A stretch of DNA of 33,055 nucleotides from Trabulsiella guamensis ATCC 49490 (GTDB lineage Bacteria > Pseudomonadota > Gammaproteobacteria > Enterobacterales > Enterobacteriaceae). Below the pieces are notes generated by a model. It was not told the DNA's origin, made no database searches, and saw only the letters and a list, made by a program, of their open reading frames with translations. Below, piece by piece: positions 15,469 through 25,097 of the stretch. Position 1 is the stretch's first letter. Each line of letters opens with the position of its first letter. Location of the stretch: NCBI RefSeq assembly GCF_000734965.1, contig NZ_JMTB01000095.1, forward strand, positions 1 through 33,055, written 5' to 3'. A program made the position numbers and the translations under genes.

Positions 15469-17670
15469 ATGTCGACGCCAGAAACAGGCGGCAAAAAAGC
15501 CCCACAATTTACGTCATTCAAAATCGCGCCGGTCGTTGAAAAGGTGGATGAATGCTGCTGCGACGGCAGTTGCGATACCCCGGCGACAGTCGCTGAAATG
15601 CCCGCCACAGGCACCCGCTACAGTTGGCTGGTCGACGGAATGGACTGCGCCGCCTGCGCGCGCAAAGTCGAAACAGCAGTGCGTCAGGTCAGCGGCGTCA
15701 GCCAGGTTCAGGTGATGTTTGCCACTGAAAAACTGCTGGTCGATGCCAGCGGCGACGTACGCTCACAGGTGGAAAATGCGGTAGCCAGCGCCGGGTATTC
15801 GCTGCGCACTGAAGACGCCCCTGCAGCGCCTGCGCCATCCCGTTTACAGGAAAACCTGCCGCTGATCCTGCTCATCGTCATGATGGCCGTCAGTTGGGGG
15901 CTCGAGCAGTTCAACCATCCACTGGGCAACATCGCCTTTATCGCCACCACGCTGGTCGGGTTGTATCCTATCGCCCGTCAGGCGCTACGCCTGATGAAGA
16001 GCGGCAGCTGGTTTGCCATTGAAACGCTGATGAGCGTGGCAGCCCTCGGCGCGCTGTTTATTGGCGCGACGGCAGAAGCGGCAATGGTGTTGCTGCTGTT
16101 CTTAATCGGCGAACGGCTTGAAGGCTGGGCGGCGAGCAGGGCGCGTCAGGGCGTTAGTGCATTGATGGCGCTGAAACCCGAAACTGCAATTCGTTTGCGT
16201 GACGGTCAACGGGAAACCGTCGCCCGGACCGTGCTGCGCCCGGGTGATGTCATTGAAGTCGCAGCAGGCGGTCGTCTGCCTGCTGACGGTAAACTGATCT
16301 CGCCCTTCGCCAGTTTCGATGAAAGCGCATTAACCGGAGAATCGGTGCCGGTAGAACGCACCGCAGGCGACAGCGTCGCCGCCGGGGCGACCAGCGTCGA
16401 CCGTCTTGTGCAGCTTGAAGTGATCTCCGAACCCGGTGACAGCGCCATCGACCGTATTCTGCGTCTGATAGAAGAAGCTGAAGAGAAACGCGCACCTATT
16501 GAGCGCTTCATTGACCGCTTCAGCCGGGTTTATACCCCGGCGATCATGGCCGTCGCCCTGCTGGTCGCTATTGTGCCGCCACTGTTTTTCGCCACTGCCT
16601 GGCTGCCGTGGATCTACAAAGGGTTAACGCTGCTGTTGATTGGTTGCCCGTGTGCGCTGGTGATCTCCACGCCTGCGGCCATCACTTCCGGTCTTGCCGC
16701 TGCCGCCCGACGCGGGGCGCTGATCAAAGGCGGCGCAGCACTGGAACAGTTAGGCCGCATCAGACATGTCGCGTTTGATAAAACCGGGACGCTGACGGTG
16801 GGCAAGCCACGCGTCACCACTATCATCACGACGGACAATATCAGCGAAAACGATCTGCTGGCGCTGACGGCTGCGGTTGAACAGGGTTCCAGCCACCCGC
16901 TGGCACAGGCGATTGTACAGGAAGCGCAGCAGCGCCAGTTGATACTGCCGCACGCGACCAACCAGCGTGCGCTGGCAGGGTCAGGTATTGAAGCGGAGGT
17001 CAACGGCGAACGCGTGTTGATTTGCGCCGCAGGCAAGTTCCCGGCAGGCGAATATGAAGCACACATTCAGGCACTGGAGAGCACCGGGCAGACGGTAGTG
17101 ATGGTTTCTCGCAATAGCGCGTTGCTGGGCATTCTGGCGATGCGCGATACGCTGCGCGACGATGCCCGTGCCGCGGTGGATGCGCTGCATCAGCTTGGCG
17201 TACAAGGGATGATCCTGACTGGCGATAACCCGCGCGCGGCGGCGGCGATTGCCGGAGAGCTGGGGCTCGATTTCCGTGCCGGACTGCTGCCAGCCGATAA
17301 AGTCACCGCGGTGACAGCACTGAACGCCAGCGCGCCGCTGGCAATGGTCGGCGACGGCATTAACGACGCCCCGGCGATGAAAGCTTCCACCATTGGCATT
17401 GCGATGGGTAGCGGCACCGATGTGGCGCTGGAAACCGCCGACGCCGCCTTAACGCATAACCGCCTGACCGGGCTGGCGCAGATGATTTGCCTTGCCCGCG
17501 CCACCCACGCCAATATTCGTCAGAACATCACGATAGCGCTGGGACTGAAAGCGATTTTCCTGGTCACGACGTTGCTGGGAATTACCGGGCTGTGGCTGGC
17601 GGTGCTGGCGGATACCGGCGCGACGGTACTGGTGACCGCCAACGCGCTGAGATTATTAAGGGATAAATAG
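15469..17670 (+). CDS. zntA: Zn(II)/Cd(II)/Pb(II)-translocating P-type ATPase ZntA
   Basis: The start at 15469 (MSTPETGGKKAP) has GGAGG five bases upstream and matches E. coli; the frame is open ten codons further upstream. 733 residues. An N-terminal metal-binding domain has a Cys-rich ECCCDGSCD and the GMDCAACARK motif. The membrane metal site is IGCPCALVIST (CPC), the phosphorylated Asp is in DKTGTLT, the actuator loop is TGES, the nucleotide-domain HP motif is in SSHPLAQAI, and the hinge is GDGINDAPAMK; a C-terminal membrane Asp lies in VLADTGATVLVT. It pumps zinc, cadmium and lead out of the cytoplasm. Single-gene unit, with a REP element after the stop and tusA converging. Confidence 0.99.
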   Translation: MSTPETGGKKAPQFTSFKIAPVVEKVDECCCDGSCDTPATVAEMPATGTRYSWLVDGMDCAACARKVETAVRQVSGVSQVQVMFATEKLLVDASGDVRSQVENAVASAGYSLRTEDAPAAPAPSRLQENLPLILLIVMMAVSWGLEQFNHPLGNIAFIATTLVGLYPIARQALRLMKSGSWFAIETLMSVAALGALFIGATAEAAMVLLLFLIGERLEGWAASRARQGVSALMALKPETAIRLRDGQRETVARTVLRPGDVIEVAAGGRLPADGKLISPFASFDESALTGESVPVERTAGDSVAAGATSVDRLVQLEVISEPGDSAIDRILRLIEEAEEKRAPIERFIDRFSRVYTPAIMAVALLVAIVPPLFFATAWLPWIYKGLTLLLIGCPCALVISTPAAITSGLAAAARRGALIKGGAALEQLGRIRHVAFDKTGTLTVGKPRVTTIITTDNISENDLLALTAAVEQGSSHPLAQAIVQEAQQRQLILPHATNQRALAGSGIEAEVNGERVLICAAGKFPAGEYEAHIQALESTGQTVVMVSRNSALLGILAMRDTLRDDARAAVDALHQLGVQGMILTGDNPRAAAAIAGELGLDFRAGLLPADKVTAVTALNASAPLAMVGDGINDAPAMKASTIGIAMGSGTDVALETADAALTHNRLTGLAQMICLARATHANIRQNITIALGLKAIFLVTTLLGITGLWLAVLADTGATVLVTANALRLLRDK

Positions 17671-17673
17671 CAT

Positions 17674-17706
17674 GCCGGGTGGCGGCTACGCCTGACCCGG
17701 CCTACG
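17674..17706. repeat. REP element between zntA and tusA
   Basis: Stem GCCGGGT (17674-17680) and ACCCGGC (17695-17701) with GGCGGCTACGCC at the centre, followed by CTACG; the same type as the rpoH terminator REP. It begins four bases after the zntA stop and probably protects both converging transcripts. Confidence 0.85.
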
Positions 17707-17719
17707 TAAGGAGCCGCGC

Positions 17720-17965
17720 TCAGTGCCCCTTGCGCAGCAGATAACGATACGGTAACGCGTCAGTCTGCTGCGCCACCAGCTCGTGCTCCATAAAGCGACA
17801 AAAACCAGGGATGTCACGCGTGGTGGCCGGATCGTCGGCAATAATCAACAGCGTTTCGCCAGGCTGCATCGTACGCACGGTTTTGCGCACCATCATCACA
17901 GGTTCAGGACAGCGGAGCCCTTGCGCATCAAGCGTGTGGTCAGGGCTGGAGAACGAATCGGTCAT
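17720..17965 (-). CDS. tusA: Sulfur carrier protein TusA
   Basis: 81 residues from the ATG at 17965 ([14 protein letters not shown]), the E. coli start and length; the frame is open six codons upstream. The active Cys is in [16 protein letters not shown], and the second conserved part is [20 protein letters not shown]. TusA takes persulfide sulfur from IscS and passes it to TusBCD for 2-thiouridine formation in tRNA wobble positions, and it feeds other sulfur pathways. Divergent from yhhQ, another gene of wobble-base modification (queuosine). Confidence 0.97.
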   Translation of the reverse strand: MTDSFSSPDHTLDAQGLRCPEPVMMVRKTVRTMQPGETLLIIADDPATTRDIPGFCRFMEHELVAQQTDALPYRYLLRKGH

Positions 17966-18097
17966 TGTTATCTCACGTTGCAAAAAACGGCACTAGTTTA
18001 CGCTGCCGCATTCCTGATGCAAGTGAGGTTAACGATTGCGTGAAAATTAGCCATTGATCGCAGCACAGAACGCAGTACAATCCTGCCTCGAAATACA

Positions 18098-18128
18098 TTG
18101 GGTTCCCTCACCCCAACTACTAAAAAGG
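18098..18128 (+). promoter_or_regulatory. preQ1-I (type II) riboswitch-like element before yhhQ
   Basis: P1 is TTGGG (18098-18102) with CCCAA (18112-18116), around a loop TTCCCTCAC. It is followed by an A-rich tail CTACTAAAAAGG whose final GG can pair with CC of the loop to form the H-type pseudoknot. The layout is that of the short Thermoanaerobacter preQ1-I aptamer (P1 with GGG/CCC, then an A-rich tail ending AAGG). The AAGG is also the ribosome-binding site of yhhQ, six bases before its ATG, so ligand binding would block translation. Confidence 0.75.
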
Positions 18129-18134
18129 TCAACA

Positions 18135-18800
18135 ATGAGAACGTTTTCTGTAATGCAGCGCAAAAACGCGCTGATCTGGCTTTCGCTATTTCATCTGCTG
18201 GTGATCACCTCCAGTAACTATCTGGTTCAGTTGCCAATCACCATTTTGGGTTTTCACACCACCTGGGGCGCGTTCAGCTTTCCTTTTATCTTCCTTGCCA
18301 CCGATTTAACCGTGCGTATTTTTGGCGCGCCGCTGGCCCGACGCATTATTTTTGCCGTGATGGTGCCCGCGCTGCTGATTTCGTACGTGGTTTCGGCGCT
18401 GTTTTATATGGGAGAATGGCAGGGTTTTGCCGCACTCGGCACTTTCAACCTGTTCGTGGCACGTATCGCTACCGCCAGTTTTATGGCCTATGCGCTGGGG
18501 CAAATCCTTGACGTTCACGTCTTTAACCGTCTGCGTCAGAGCCGACACTGGTGGCTGGCGCCGACTGCCTCGACGCTGTTCGGTAACATCAGCGACACGC
18601 TCGCCTTCTTTTTCATCGCCTTCTGGCACAGCCCGGATCCCTTTATGGCGGCGCACTGGGTGGAAATCGCGCTGGTCGATTACAGCTTCAAGGTGCTTAT
18701 CAGCCTGATTTTCTTCCTGCCGATGTACGGCGTTTTGCTGAATATGCTATTGAAAAGGCTGACAGATAAATCTGAATTGTCACCATTGCAGGCGGGGTAA
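18135..18800 (+). CDS. yhhQ: Queuosine precursor transporter YhhQ (QPTR family)
   Basis: The start at 18135 (MRTFSVMQRKNALIW) follows AAGG with a six-base gap and gives 221 residues, as in E. coli. Six or so membrane helices; family motifs SNYLVQLPITILGFHTTWGA, FPFIFLATDLTVRIFGAPLARRII and TASTLFGNISDTLAFF. The E. coli protein imports preQ0 and preQ1, precursors for queuosine in tRNA. The riboswitch-like leader fits feedback control by preQ1. dcrB follows on the same strand, 73 bases on. Confidence 0.96.
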   Translation: MRTFSVMQRKNALIWLSLFHLLVITSSNYLVQLPITILGFHTTWGAFSFPFIFLATDLTVRIFGAPLARRIIFAVMVPALLISYVVSALFYMGEWQGFAALGTFNLFVARIATASFMAYALGQILDVHVFNRLRQSRHWWLAPTASTLFGNISDTLAFFFIAFWHSPDPFMAAHWVEIALVDYSFKVLISLIFFLPMYGVLLNMLLKRLTDKSELSPLQAG

Positions 18801-18873
18801 AATTTCACGTCTGCGGTTGTGATAAGATATCTGAATGAGCCATTAATGGCCGTTTATCGAAAGGAAGAAGTCA

Positions 18874-19431
18874 ATGCGCAATTTGGTTAAGTATGTCGGT
18901 ATTGGCCTGCTGGTGATGGGGCTTGCGGCCTGTGATAACAGCGACACGAAAGCGCCCGCTCAGGGTGCGAATGCGGAAAGCAACGCGTCAGGTCAGCCGG
19001 TCAGCCTGCTGGACGGCAAACTCACCTTCTCTCTGCCGGCGGACATGACCGACCAGAGCGGCAAGCTGGGAACACAAGCCAACAATATGCATGTTTACTC
19101 TGATGCCACCGGGCAGAAAGCGGTCATTGTGATTGTCGGCGACGACACAAAAGAAGATTTATCTCTGCTTGCGAAGCGTCTTGAAGATCAGCAGCGCAAC
19201 CGCGACCCGCAATTGCAGGTAGTGACCAACAAATCCATCGAGCTGAAAGGCCACACGCTGCAACAGCTCGACAGCATTATTTCTGCCAAAGGGCAAACGG
19301 CCTACTCGTCCGTCGTGCTGGGTAAAGTCGACAACAAACTGCTGACGATGCAGGTCACGCTGCCTGCCGACAATCAGCAGCAGGCGCAGACCGCGGCGGA
19401 AAACATCATTAACACCCTTGTCATCCAGTAA
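18874..19431 (+). CDS. dcrB: Lipoprotein DcrB
   Basis: 185 residues, the same as E. coli. A signal peptide with lipobox LAAC (Cys 20) is followed by an Asp, which suggests retention at the inner membrane, then a short linker ([18 protein letters not shown]) and a DUF1795-type beta-alpha domain ([18 protein letters not shown] to NIINTLVIQ). Known in E. coli as needed for phage C1 and C6 DNA entry and for lipoprotein maturation with Lgt under stress. AAGGAAG is its ribosome-binding site. Its stop abuts the stop of the converging yhhS with no gap. Confidence 0.97.
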   Translation: MRNLVKYVGIGLLVMGLAACDNSDTKAPAQGANAESNASGQPVSLLDGKLTFSLPADMTDQSGKLGTQANNMHVYSDATGQKAVIVIVGDDTKEDLSLLAKRLEDQQRNRDPQLQVVTNKSIELKGHTLQQLDSIISAKGQTAYSSVVLGKVDNKLLTMQVTLPADNQQQAQTAAENIINTLVIQ

Positions 19432-20652
19432 TTACTCCGCTGACGATGCGGCCTCCGGTTCCGTAACCGGGGGCCATTTTTTTAACCGCCAGACCAGCAA
19501 CAACGCCACGAGCACCAGCCCCGCCGCCGCCAGGTAAATCATCGATACGCCCGCGTACGCCATCATCAACCCGGCTAGCGGCCCGGTGATCCCGAGCGAC
19601 ATATCCATAAATACCGTGTAAGTCGCCAGCGCGGAGCCCTGATTCTGCTGCGGCACCGCTTTCACCGCCACCACGCCGAGCGCCGGGAAGACCAGCGAGA
19701 AGCCTGCCCCCGCGAGGAACGTGCCAATGTTCGCCACCAGGGACGACGCCGCAACGCCTACCAACAGCAGGCCGACAATCTCAATCACAAAGCAGAGCAT
19801 CGCCACGTTCAGCCCGCCGAGACGGTTAATGCCATTGGGAAACAGCAACCGCGTACCGACAAACGCCACGCTAAAAAAGGTCAACGCCCAGGCTGCGCCA
19901 TCCCAGCCTCTGGCGTCATAAAACAGGGTGATAAAAGTAGCGATCACGCCAAAACCGGTGGTGGCTAGCGCCAGCGCCATGCCATACAACCAGACACGCC
20001 CGAGCACCGCGCGAAACGACATCGGTTTGCCCTTACCCGCTTTCACCGCCGGGCGCGGCAGCGCGCCAAGAATGGCCACCAGCGCCACGGCGATAATGGT
20101 CAGCGACAGTCCGTGTAACCCACCGTACTGATAGCAGAGCACACCCAGCGGCGCCCCCATCGCCATCGCGCCGTAGGTCACGATGCCATTCCACGAAATG
20201 ACCCGCCCGATATGCAGCGATCCCACCATACCCACGCCCCACAGCGTCGAACCGGTACCGGCGAAACTCTGCCCGACACCAAGGATCAGTCGCCCGACGC
20301 ACAACAGAATAAGACTGAAGATCGGCCAGCCGCTACCGAACCCGGCGAGCAGATAACTGACACCACTGAGGAAACAACCACACAGCCCAAACACCACCAC
20401 TTTTTTTGGCCCGAGGAGATCGGCATAACGCCCTGCATGAGGGCGGCTGAGCAGCGTGGCGAAATACTGAATACTCACCACCAGCCCCGCCCAGAAGGCG
20501 CTGAACCCCATCACGTCATGGACGTAACCGGGCAGCACCGCCAGCGGCAGGCCAATGGTGAGATAGCTGGCAAAATTGAAAATCGCAACAGAGACGATGC
20601 GTAAGTTAAGGCGCAAGCCCGTCAGTTCTTGCCCCGAGACGGAGTCAGGCAT
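19432..20652 (-). CDS. yhhS: MFS transporter YhhS
   Basis: The start is placed at 20652 (MPDSVSGQELTGLRLNLR) by comparison with E. coli YhhS, giving 406 residues; the frame is open 11 codons upstream. Twelve hydrophobic helices; the MFS signature between helices 2 and 3 is RPHAGRYADLLGPKKVV; GQSFAGTGSTLWGVGMVGSLHIGRVISWNG is typical of this subfamily, which is linked to arabinose and glyphosate efflux in E. coli. The physiological substrate is unknown. It converges on dcrB and is divergent from yhhT. Confidence 0.94.
   Translation of the reverse strand: MPDSVSGQELTGLRLNLRIVSVAIFNFASYLTIGLPLAVLPGYVHDVMGFSAFWAGLVVSIQYFATLLSRPHAGRYADLLGPKKVVVFGLCGCFLSGVSYLLAGFGSGWPIFSLILLCVGRLILGVGQSFAGTGSTLWGVGMVGSLHIGRVISWNGIVTYGAMAMGAPLGVLCYQYGGLHGLSLTIIAVALVAILGALPRPAVKAGKGKPMSFRAVLGRVWLYGMALALATTGFGVIATFITLFYDARGWDGAAWALTFFSVAFVGTRLLFPNGINRLGGLNVAMLCFVIEIVGLLLVGVAASSLVANIGTFLAGAGFSLVFPALGVVAVKAVPQQNQGSALATYTVFMDMSLGITGPLAGLMMAYAGVSMIYLAAAGLVLVALLLVWRLKKWPPVTEPEAASSAE
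19450..19483 (+). terminator. dcrB terminator lying inside the yhhS coding sequence
   Basis: GGCCTCCGGTT (19450-19460) pairs with AACCGGGGGCC (19465-19475; one T-G wobble) around a CCGT loop, followed by A and T7 (19477-19483). It is a textbook intrinsic terminator for the plus-strand dcrB transcript, and it lies in the last codons of the opposing yhhS gene. Confidence 0.85.
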
Positions 20653-20781
20653 AGCGTTACCCGGATTTCCACAACTGTGTTGCATTATTGCATGATGAAA
20701 CGCGTTTTCGCACCGACTTTCAGACAGTAAGCCCGCAACGAACCGCTACACTTAATGGCGACCATCGTAAAGGACACGACT

Positions 20782-21831
20782 ATGACCTCCACTGTTCCCG
20801 ACAAAGCGGGATTGCACATCCTACTCAAGCTGGCGTCGCTTGTTGTCATTCTGGCCGGTATTCATGCCGCTGCTGATATCATCGTTCAACTGCTGATGGC
20901 ACTCTTTTTCGCCATCATCCTCAATCCGCTGGTGCGCTGGTTTATCCGCCGCGGCCTGTCACGCCCGGTAGCGATTACCATCGTTGTGGTCGTGATGCTG
21001 TGCGTCCTCACCGCACTGGTTGGCGTGCTGGCGGCCTCAATCAATGAATTCATCGCCATGATGCCGAAATACAACAAGGAGCTGACCCGTAAGCTAATTG
21101 ATATTCAGGAAACGCTGCCTTTCCTGCACCTGCGCATGTCGCCCGAACGGCTGTTGCAGCGCATGGATTCCGACAAAATGATGGCCTTTGCCACCACCAT
21201 GATGGCCGGGCTGTCGGGGGCGATGGCCAGTATTTTGCTGCTGATGATGACTGTGGTGTTTATGCTGTTCGAAGTGCGCCATGTGCCGTACAAGCTGCGT
21301 TTCGCCCTCGCACAGCCGCAGATCCACATCGCCGGGCTGCACCGGGCGCTAAAAGGGGTGTCGCATTATCTGGCGCTGAAAACGCTGCTCAGCCTGTGGA
21401 CCGGGGCGATTGTCTGGCTGGGACTGGCACTGCTGGACATCCAGTTTGCCTTAATGTGGGGCGTGCTGGCGTTTTTACTCAACTATGTGCCAAATATCGG
21501 CGCGGTGCTGTCCGCGATCCCCCCCATGATTCAGGCGTTCTTATTCAACGGTTATTATGAATGTCTGATGGTTGGGGCGTTGTTCTTTGCGGTACACATG
21601 GTGCTGGGCAATATCGTTGAACCACGCATGATGGGCCACCGGCTGGGTATGTCGACGCTGGTGGTGTTTCTGTCGTTGCTGATCTGGGGCTGGCTGTTAG
21701 GGCCGGTCGGCATGCTGCTCTCGGTACCGCTGACCAGTGTCTGTAAAATCTGGATGGAGACCACCACGGGCGGCAGCAAAATGGCGATCCTGCTCGGGCC
21801 GGGGCGACCGAAAAGCCGCCTGCCCGGTTAG
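20782..21831 (+). CDS. yhhT: AI-2E-family permease YhhT
   Basis: The start at 20782 (MTSTVPDKAGLHILLK) has AAGGA seven bases upstream and yields 349 residues, as in E. coli; an ATG 27 bases earlier has no site. Family features: paired N-terminal helices (LLKLASLVVILAGIHAAADIIV and LLMALFFAIILNPLV), a long amphipathic central region (FIAMMPKYNKELTRKLIDIQ), then NYVPNIGAVLSAIPPMIQAF, EPRMMGHRLGMSTLVVFLSL and GPVGMLLSVPLT near the end. Related to TqsA and PerM; the transported substrate is unknown. Its stop overlaps that of the converging arnF. Confidence 0.95.
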   Translation: MTSTVPDKAGLHILLKLASLVVILAGIHAAADIIVQLLMALFFAIILNPLVRWFIRRGLSRPVAITIVVVVMLCVLTALVGVLAASINEFIAMMPKYNKELTRKLIDIQETLPFLHLRMSPERLLQRMDSDKMMAFATTMMAGLSGAMASILLLMMTVVFMLFEVRHVPYKLRFALAQPQIHIAGLHRALKGVSHYLALKTLLSLWTGAIVWLGLALLDIQFALMWGVLAFLLNYVPNIGAVLSAIPPMIQAFLFNGYYECLMVGALFFAVHMVLGNIVEPRMMGHRLGMSTLVVFLSLLIWGWLLGPVGMLLSVPLTSVCKIWMETTTGGSKMAILLGPGRPKSRLPG

Positions 21832-22208
21832 CGTTTCTTCTGCGGGGTGAAAATCACCATCACCCCGCACACAATCACCACAACGCCGAACAACGCGCGC
21901 CAGGAAAAGGGCTCATGCCAGCCGGGAAGCGTCATCGCCGCGACCCAGACCAGAATATAGCTGAGGCTCAGCAGCGCATAGGCACGATAGAGCGGCAAAC
22001 GGTGGAGAGCGAGATACCAGCACACCATAGACGCGAGATAACCCAGCAGGCCGAACAGCAGCGGCAGCGAACCCGGCGCCGCATGCAACAGATGCGGCAA
22101 AAACAGTTCCGGCGCGGGCGCTGGAGGAAGCTGCAACATCGCCTGGCGCAGCGTCAGTTGCGCCGCACTGACCAGAATCACACTCAGTAACGCCCAGAGA
22201 ATGCCCAT
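21828..22208 (-). CDS. arnF: Undecaprenyl phosphate-alpha-L-Ara4N flippase subunit ArnF
   Basis: 126 residues, a small four-helix EamA/SMR-type membrane protein. LLSVILVSAAQLTLRQAMLQL is the first helix; LLFGLLGYLASMVCWYLALHRLPLYRAYALLSLSYILVWVAA is the conserved core. It works with ArnE to move Ara4N-undecaprenyl phosphate across the inner membrane. Its start shares one base with the arnE stop, and its stop overlaps the yhhT stop on the other strand by three bases. Last gene of arnBCADTEF. Confidence 0.96.
   Translation of the reverse strand: MGILWALLSVILVSAAQLTLRQAMLQLPPAPAPELFLPHLLHAAPGSLPLLFGLLGYLASMVCWYLALHRLPLYRAYALLSLSYILVWVAAMTLPGWHEPFSWRALFGVVVIVCGVMVIFTPQKKR
21841..21869. other. 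Strong 9-bp hairpin at the arnF/yhhT convergent junction
   Basis: TGCGGGGTG (21841-21849) and CACCCCGCA (21861-21869) form a GC-rich stem with an 11-base loop inside the last codons of arnF, ten bases after the yhhT stop. Neither strand has a T run after it, so it is not a standard terminator; it may stabilise the 3' end of the yhhT transcript. Confidence 0.5.
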
Positions 22209-22546
22209 CAGAAGCTCCCTGCGAGAATGACAATGCCGACAATAATCAGCACGACGCCGGTCCAGTGTCGCAACGTCACTGGCTCACGCCAGACCAGACG
22301 CGCCGCCAGTGTGACCCAGACAAAGTTAAGGCTCAGCATCGGATAAGCAATGCTGACGGGAACGCGCTGCAGCACCAGCAGCCACAGCAGCATACCGCCA
22401 CCGAGCATCAGCAGCGCCAGCCCCAGCCAGAGGATAATATGCCGCCCGCGCGCGCCGGTTTTCGCCGGACGCGTGGCCTGTTTCTGGCACAGCTGGCCGA
22501 GGCAACTCAGCAGACTCGCCAGCACGAGACAGATCCACGCCGTCAT
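22208..22546 (-). CDS. arnE: Undecaprenyl phosphate-alpha-L-Ara4N flippase subunit ArnE
   Basis: 112 residues (111 in E. coli). Four membrane helices with the family motifs [46 protein letters not shown] and [20 protein letters not shown]. Partner of ArnF in the flippase that shows Ara4N-undecaprenyl phosphate to ArnT on the periplasmic side. Overlaps arnT by four bases (ATGA). Confidence 0.97.
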   Translation of the reverse strand: MTAWICLVLASLLSCLGQLCQKQATRPAKTGARGRHIILWLGLALLMLGGGMLLWLLVLQRVPVSIAYPMLSLNFVWVTLAARLVWREPVTLRHWTGVVLIIVGIVILAGSF

Positions 22547-24198
22547 TGCGGCAGATACTGAAGAAAGGCCATCCGCCCCATCACATAGACATAGTCGGGC
22601 TTCGGCAGCGGCAATTCGGCGATGGTTTGCCCCCTCTCTAATTTCAGCACCAGCGAAACCGGCCCCTGCTGACGGTGCTGTTCCAGCCAGGCGCTGAAGT
22701 CGGATTTATCGATATAGCGGGACTTTCCTTCCGGATACGACAGACCATACTCCAGTTCCCCACGCATGCCCATCATGATGATATCGTTACGTTTAAGCTG
22801 CCATGCCAGCCCGGCGGCGACGCCAACTTCATTGGTCAGCACGTAGCGGCTGGGGGTGAGTGATTCGCTGACGATGTCGATCAGGAATTGCGGCTGTTTG
22901 CCGTCAATCACTCGATCCGGGATGGCAAAGCCCACCAGCAGCGCCAGTCCCAACGGGCAGCAGGCCGCCAGCGCCCAGCGCTGCACGCCGTCTTTGATAG
23001 CGAGCCAGCCCATCAACGCCCAGACGCCAAAGGCGAGAGCGGCAAGCAGGCATTTATACAGTTCGACAGGCGTCCAGACCGGGTGCCTGAGCAAGCCCCA
23101 CGGCGAGACCACCAGTACCGCTGCCAGACCAATAACCCCGAACGCAATATTGATGACACCATTGACGGTCAGCGCCCGGCTGCTGCGCGTCACCGCCTCC
23201 AGCGCGTAGCGCGCCATCAGTATCGCCAGCGGCGCAAAGCAGGGCAGAATATAGGTCGGCAGTTTCCCTTTCGCGATGCTGAAAAACAGTAGTGGCATCA
23301 CCACCCAGCCCAGCAGGTAAAATTCCGCGCGAACGCCATTTTTATCCTGCCAGCCACGTTTCAGTGCGCCGGGCAGTAGCGCCAGCCACGGCAGGCTTCC
23401 GACGATCAGGAACGGCAGGTAATACCAGAATGGCGCTTTGTGCTGGGCGTCGCTTTGCGCGAAACGTTGAATATGCTCAACCCAGAAAAAATAGCGCCAG
23501 AAATCTGGCTCACGATGGGCAATCGCCAGCCCCCAGGGCAACACAGTTAATACACACACCAGTACCGCCAGCCAGCCGTAGAAAAGCACCTCGCGCCAGC
23601 GTTTTTTTACAATCACCCACGGCAACACGCCGATCACCGGCACGGCGAGCGCCAGAAAGCCTTTGGTCATCACGCCCATGCCGCAGGCGACACCCAGCAG
23701 CAGGTAACCGCCGATTTTGCCGCCACGCGTGGGCGATTGCGACGCCGCCCAGAAGCTGCACATCGCCAGCACCAGCCAGAGGGTGATCATCGGGTCGAGC
23801 ACCGCATAGGTTCCGATGCCGTAGACCAGAAACGCGGTGAGGAAAATCACCGCAGACAGCACGGCGGTTTTCTTGTCCCGCCACAGTTTCCATGCCAGCC
23901 AGGCGACCAGTAATGCGGTGAGAGTAATAGAAAACACCGAGCCAAAGCGCACCGCAAAGTTGCTGTCGCCGAACAGCCACTGGCCGATGGCGTTAACCCA
24001 GTAACCGGCGATCGGTTTTTCGAAATAGCGCAGCCCTAAAAAGTGCGGCACGACCCAGTCGCCAGAGGCGAGCATTTCACGGCTGATCTCGGCATAACGG
24101 GTTTCGTCCGGTTGCCAGAGCAGGCGGAAATGCGGCGGGATCAGGTAATACAGCGCGAAAAGAATAACCAGTGAAACGCCATAGCGCAGTGATTTCAT
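22543..24198 (-). CDS. arnT: Lipid IV(A) 4-amino-4-deoxy-L-arabinosyltransferase ArnT
   Basis: 551 residues (550 in E. coli). A GT83/PMT-fold integral membrane glycosyltransferase with about twelve helices. The first periplasmic loop has [17 protein letters not shown], with the essential acidic DE pair, followed by [18 protein letters not shown]; the C-terminal periplasmic domain runs from about residue 440 and includes [15 protein letters not shown]. It transfers Ara4N from the lipid carrier to lipid A phosphates, lowering negative charge and giving resistance to polymyxin and cationic peptides. Overlaps arnD by four bases. Confidence 0.98.
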   Translation of the reverse strand: MKSLRYGVSLVILFALYYLIPPHFRLLWQPDETRYAEISREMLASGDWVVPHFLGLRYFEKPIAGYWVNAIGQWLFGDSNFAVRFGSVFSITLTALLVAWLAWKLWRDKKTAVLSAVIFLTAFLVYGIGTYAVLDPMITLWLVLAMCSFWAASQSPTRGGKIGGYLLLGVACGMGVMTKGFLALAVPVIGVLPWVIVKKRWREVLFYGWLAVLVCVLTVLPWGLAIAHREPDFWRYFFWVEHIQRFAQSDAQHKAPFWYYLPFLIVGSLPWLALLPGALKRGWQDKNGVRAEFYLLGWVVMPLLFFSIAKGKLPTYILPCFAPLAILMARYALEAVTRSSRALTVNGVINIAFGVIGLAAVLVVSPWGLLRHPVWTPVELYKCLLAALAFGVWALMGWLAIKDGVQRWALAACCPLGLALLVGFAIPDRVIDGKQPQFLIDIVSESLTPSRYVLTNEVGVAAGLAWQLKRNDIIMMGMRGELEYGLSYPEGKSRYIDKSDFSAWLEQHRQQGPVSLVLKLERGQTIAELPLPKPDYVYVMGRMAFLQYLPQ

Positions 24199-25097
24199 AA
24201 ACCGGGCTCTCGTAAATATTCACACCCAACCCAACCTTCCCGGCCTGCCATTTCGCCACGCACAATCTCGCCCTGCGGTAGCGAGCTGAAGCTCTCCGGC
24301 AGCATCTGGCTGAGCGGGCAAAAAACAATACCTTCCTGTTTTGCCTGCTCAAGCAGGGCCGCGAATTGCGGCGCGCCAATGATCCCTTCCACTTCCGCGT
24401 GAATGGTATAAACCGGCACACCGTTATCCTGATGAATACGATCCAGCAGGTAACGGTTGAATCCGTCGGCGCTCACCGTGCTGCCCGCCACTTCGTCCCA
24501 CGTTGGCAACGTCACCGGGATCTGCACCGTGCCCACTTCGCCATTGTCGAGCCGGGGCAAAAACGGTCTCGTGCCACGACAATCGCTGTTGTAGAGAAAA
24601 CCGAACGCCTCTTTTGCTTGCACCACGCGCTGATCCGCCCGCCAGCCCGCCACTGCCGAGCAGGTTACCGGACGATCAATAATCGCTTCCAGCGCCTGCA
24701 AACCACGGGCAATTTCCTGCTCCATGCGTGGCTGCGACCAGACGCCACTCCACATCTGCCAGGCATGATGATCCCAGGCGTGCAGCCCGATCTCATGCTC
24801 CTTCGCCGCTGCGCAAATGATGCTGGCATTACCGATACCGATGCTGCGTCCGGGCCAGGCAGTGCCCGCCAGCAAAATATCCCAGCCATAGAGCGATGCC
24901 GCGCGCGAGCGCAGCATTTTCCAGAGAAATTTTGGTTTCAGCAGGCGCCAGAGATGACGCCCCATGTTGTCCGGCCCCACACTAAAAAAGAAGCTTGCGC
25001 GAATGTCGTGCTCACGGAGCAACGACAACAGGCGGGGAACCCCTTCGCGGGTGCCGCGAAAAGTATCCACATCAATGCGTAAACCAACTTTTCTCAT
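24195..25097 (-). CDS. arnD: 4-deoxy-4-formamido-L-arabinose-phosphoundecaprenol deformylase ArnD
   Basis: 300 residues, as in E. coli. A polysaccharide-deacetylase (NodB-like) fold: [13 protein letters not shown] carries the Asp-Asp metal/catalytic residues, [11 protein letters not shown] the His metal ligands, and WRADQRVVQ and YTIHAEVEG later motifs. It removes the formyl group after transfer to undecaprenyl phosphate, making the pathway irreversible. Overlaps arnA by four bases. Confidence 0.97.
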   Translation of the reverse strand: MRKVGLRIDVDTFRGTREGVPRLLSLLREHDIRASFFFSVGPDNMGRHLWRLLKPKFLWKMLRSRAASLYGWDILLAGTAWPGRSIGIGNASIICAAAKEHEIGLHAWDHHAWQMWSGVWSQPRMEQEIARGLQALEAIIDRPVTCSAVAGWRADQRVVQAKEAFGFLYNSDCRGTRPFLPRLDNGEVGTVQIPVTLPTWDEVAGSTVSADGFNRYLLDRIHQDNGVPVYTIHAEVEGIIGAPQFAALLEQAKQEGIVFCPLSQMLPESFSSLPQGEIVRGEMAGREGWVGCEYLREPGL

